Below are positions 63,717-64,000 of a DNA stretch of 64,000 bases, in pieces. How positions within the stretch are numbered: position 1 is the stretch's first letter; the number at the start of each line of letters is the position of its first letter. This DNA is from Botrimarina hoheduenensis (GTDB lineage: Bacteria > Planctomycetota > Planctomycetia > Pirellulales > Lacipirellulaceae). Below the pieces are notes generated by a model. That model made no database searches. It had not been told where the DNA came from and saw only the letters and a program-made list of their open reading frames with translations. Location: positions 357,824 through 421,823 of the forward strand of contig NZ_SJPH01000002.1 of assembly GCF_007859815.1 (NCBI RefSeq), in the 5' to 3' direction. The position numbers and the translations under genes were made by a program.

Positions 63717-64000
63717 TTAGCGATCAAAGAACTTCTTGATCGAGTACACAGTGACCTGGCGCCCCGCCCGGGCGATCGAAGTGGTGAGCGGGATCTCCTT
63801 CGGGCAGACCGCGACGCAGTTCTGTGAGTTACCGCAAGCGGCGATTCCACCGGGGCCCATGAGGGCTTCCAACCGCTCGCCGGCCTGCATCTTGCCGGTG
63901 GCGTGATCGTTGAACAGCATCGCCTGGCTGATGGCCTGAGCACCAAGAAAGGAGGTGTCGTGCGCCGCGTTCTTCCGCTCTTGGAAGGCTGCATCGCTCT
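63717..64000 (-). CDS. sdhB: Succinate dehydrogenase/fumarate reductase iron-sulfur subunit (partial)
   Basis: This is the C-terminal part (94 codons) of SdhB; the gene runs off the window's right edge, so its start is not seen. 'AACGNSQNCVAVCPKEIPL' supplies cysteines of the [3Fe-4S] and [4Fe-4S] clusters, followed by 'TTSIARAGRQVT' and the end 'YSIKKFFDR'. It carries electrons from SdhA to quinone at the inner membrane. The rest of the sdh operon would lie beyond 64 kb. Confidence 0.92.
   Translation of the reverse strand, partial: SDAAFQERKNAAHDTSFLGAQAISQAMLFNDHATGKMQAGERLEALMGPGGIAACGNSQNCVAVCPKEIPLTTSIARAGRQVTVYSIKKFFDR

Overview
The window looks like chromosomal DNA of a planctomycete, probably of the Pirellulales. 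The evidence is the DUF1549/DUF1553 cytochrome-like protein paired with a Tat-exported DUF1501 protein, a DUF1080 protein, a PEP-CTERM protein, a Gly/Tyr-rich secreted protein behind a -24/-12 promoter candidate, a receptor-like Ser/Thr kinase, GC-rich coding sequence, many GTG/TTG starts and few strong Shine-Dalgarno sites. I saw no tRNA, rRNA, CRISPR array, insertion sequence or phage gene. Genes alternate strand in short operons.

Layout. 0-9.4 kb: a lipoprotein gene, then on the minus strand infC-rpmI-rplT-pheS-pheT (the classical translation cluster, with a hairpin-rich leader upstream of infC), followed by an acyl-CoA-ligase-like gene, a 2-hydroxyacid dehydrogenase and a coiled-coil protein. 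9.7-19 kb: a membrane Ser/Thr kinase, a PilZ-like protein, a three-gene glycosyltransferase/DUF6817/glycosyltransferase operon, and ackA-pta. 19-31 kb: dnaE, a GH43-like protein, an Nramp relative, a UDP-glucuronate decarboxylase, VanZ-like, a divergent phosphoglycerate kinase, and a LarA-like/YgfZ-like pair. 31-43.7 kb: an HD-GYP protein, a site-2 protease, glmS, kdsB, a triple YHS-like secreted protein, an outer-membrane porin, a Ppx/GppA phosphatase and an MDR oxidoreductase. 43.7-57.4 kb: a DUF1080 protein and an amidase next to a large purine/ureide catabolic locus. 57.4-64 kb: PEP-CTERM, DUF1501 and DUF1549/1553 proteins, structured intergenic DNA, the Gly/Tyr-rich protein, and the 3' end of sdhB running off the window.

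The most coherent system is the purine locus (45.5-57.4 kb). It encodes xanthine dehydrogenase (xdhA, xdhB), urate oxidase, 5-hydroxyisourate hydrolase, OHCU decarboxylase, allantoinase, allantoate amidohydrolase, (S)-ureidoglycine aminohydrolase, a plant-type ureidoglycolate amidohydrolase and a glyoxylate aminotransferase. Together these can take xanthine to glyoxylate with release of all the nitrogen as ammonia. This is the plant-like hydrolytic route, with an aminotransferase that could bypass or drain it. No urease, urea-releasing ureidoglycolate lyase, XdhC or purine permease is visible here.

Other points worth a second look are mutually exclusive hairpins ahead of infC, a sigma-54-type promoter with an upstream inverted repeat at 63 kb, a cluster of switchable hairpins at 62.6-62.8 kb, a three-domain YHS-like protein that has lost half of its cysteines, and several enzymes whose active-site motifs have drifted (Pgk, LarA-like, acyl-CoA ligase, Nramp). 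All function calls come from reading motifs. No database search was run.
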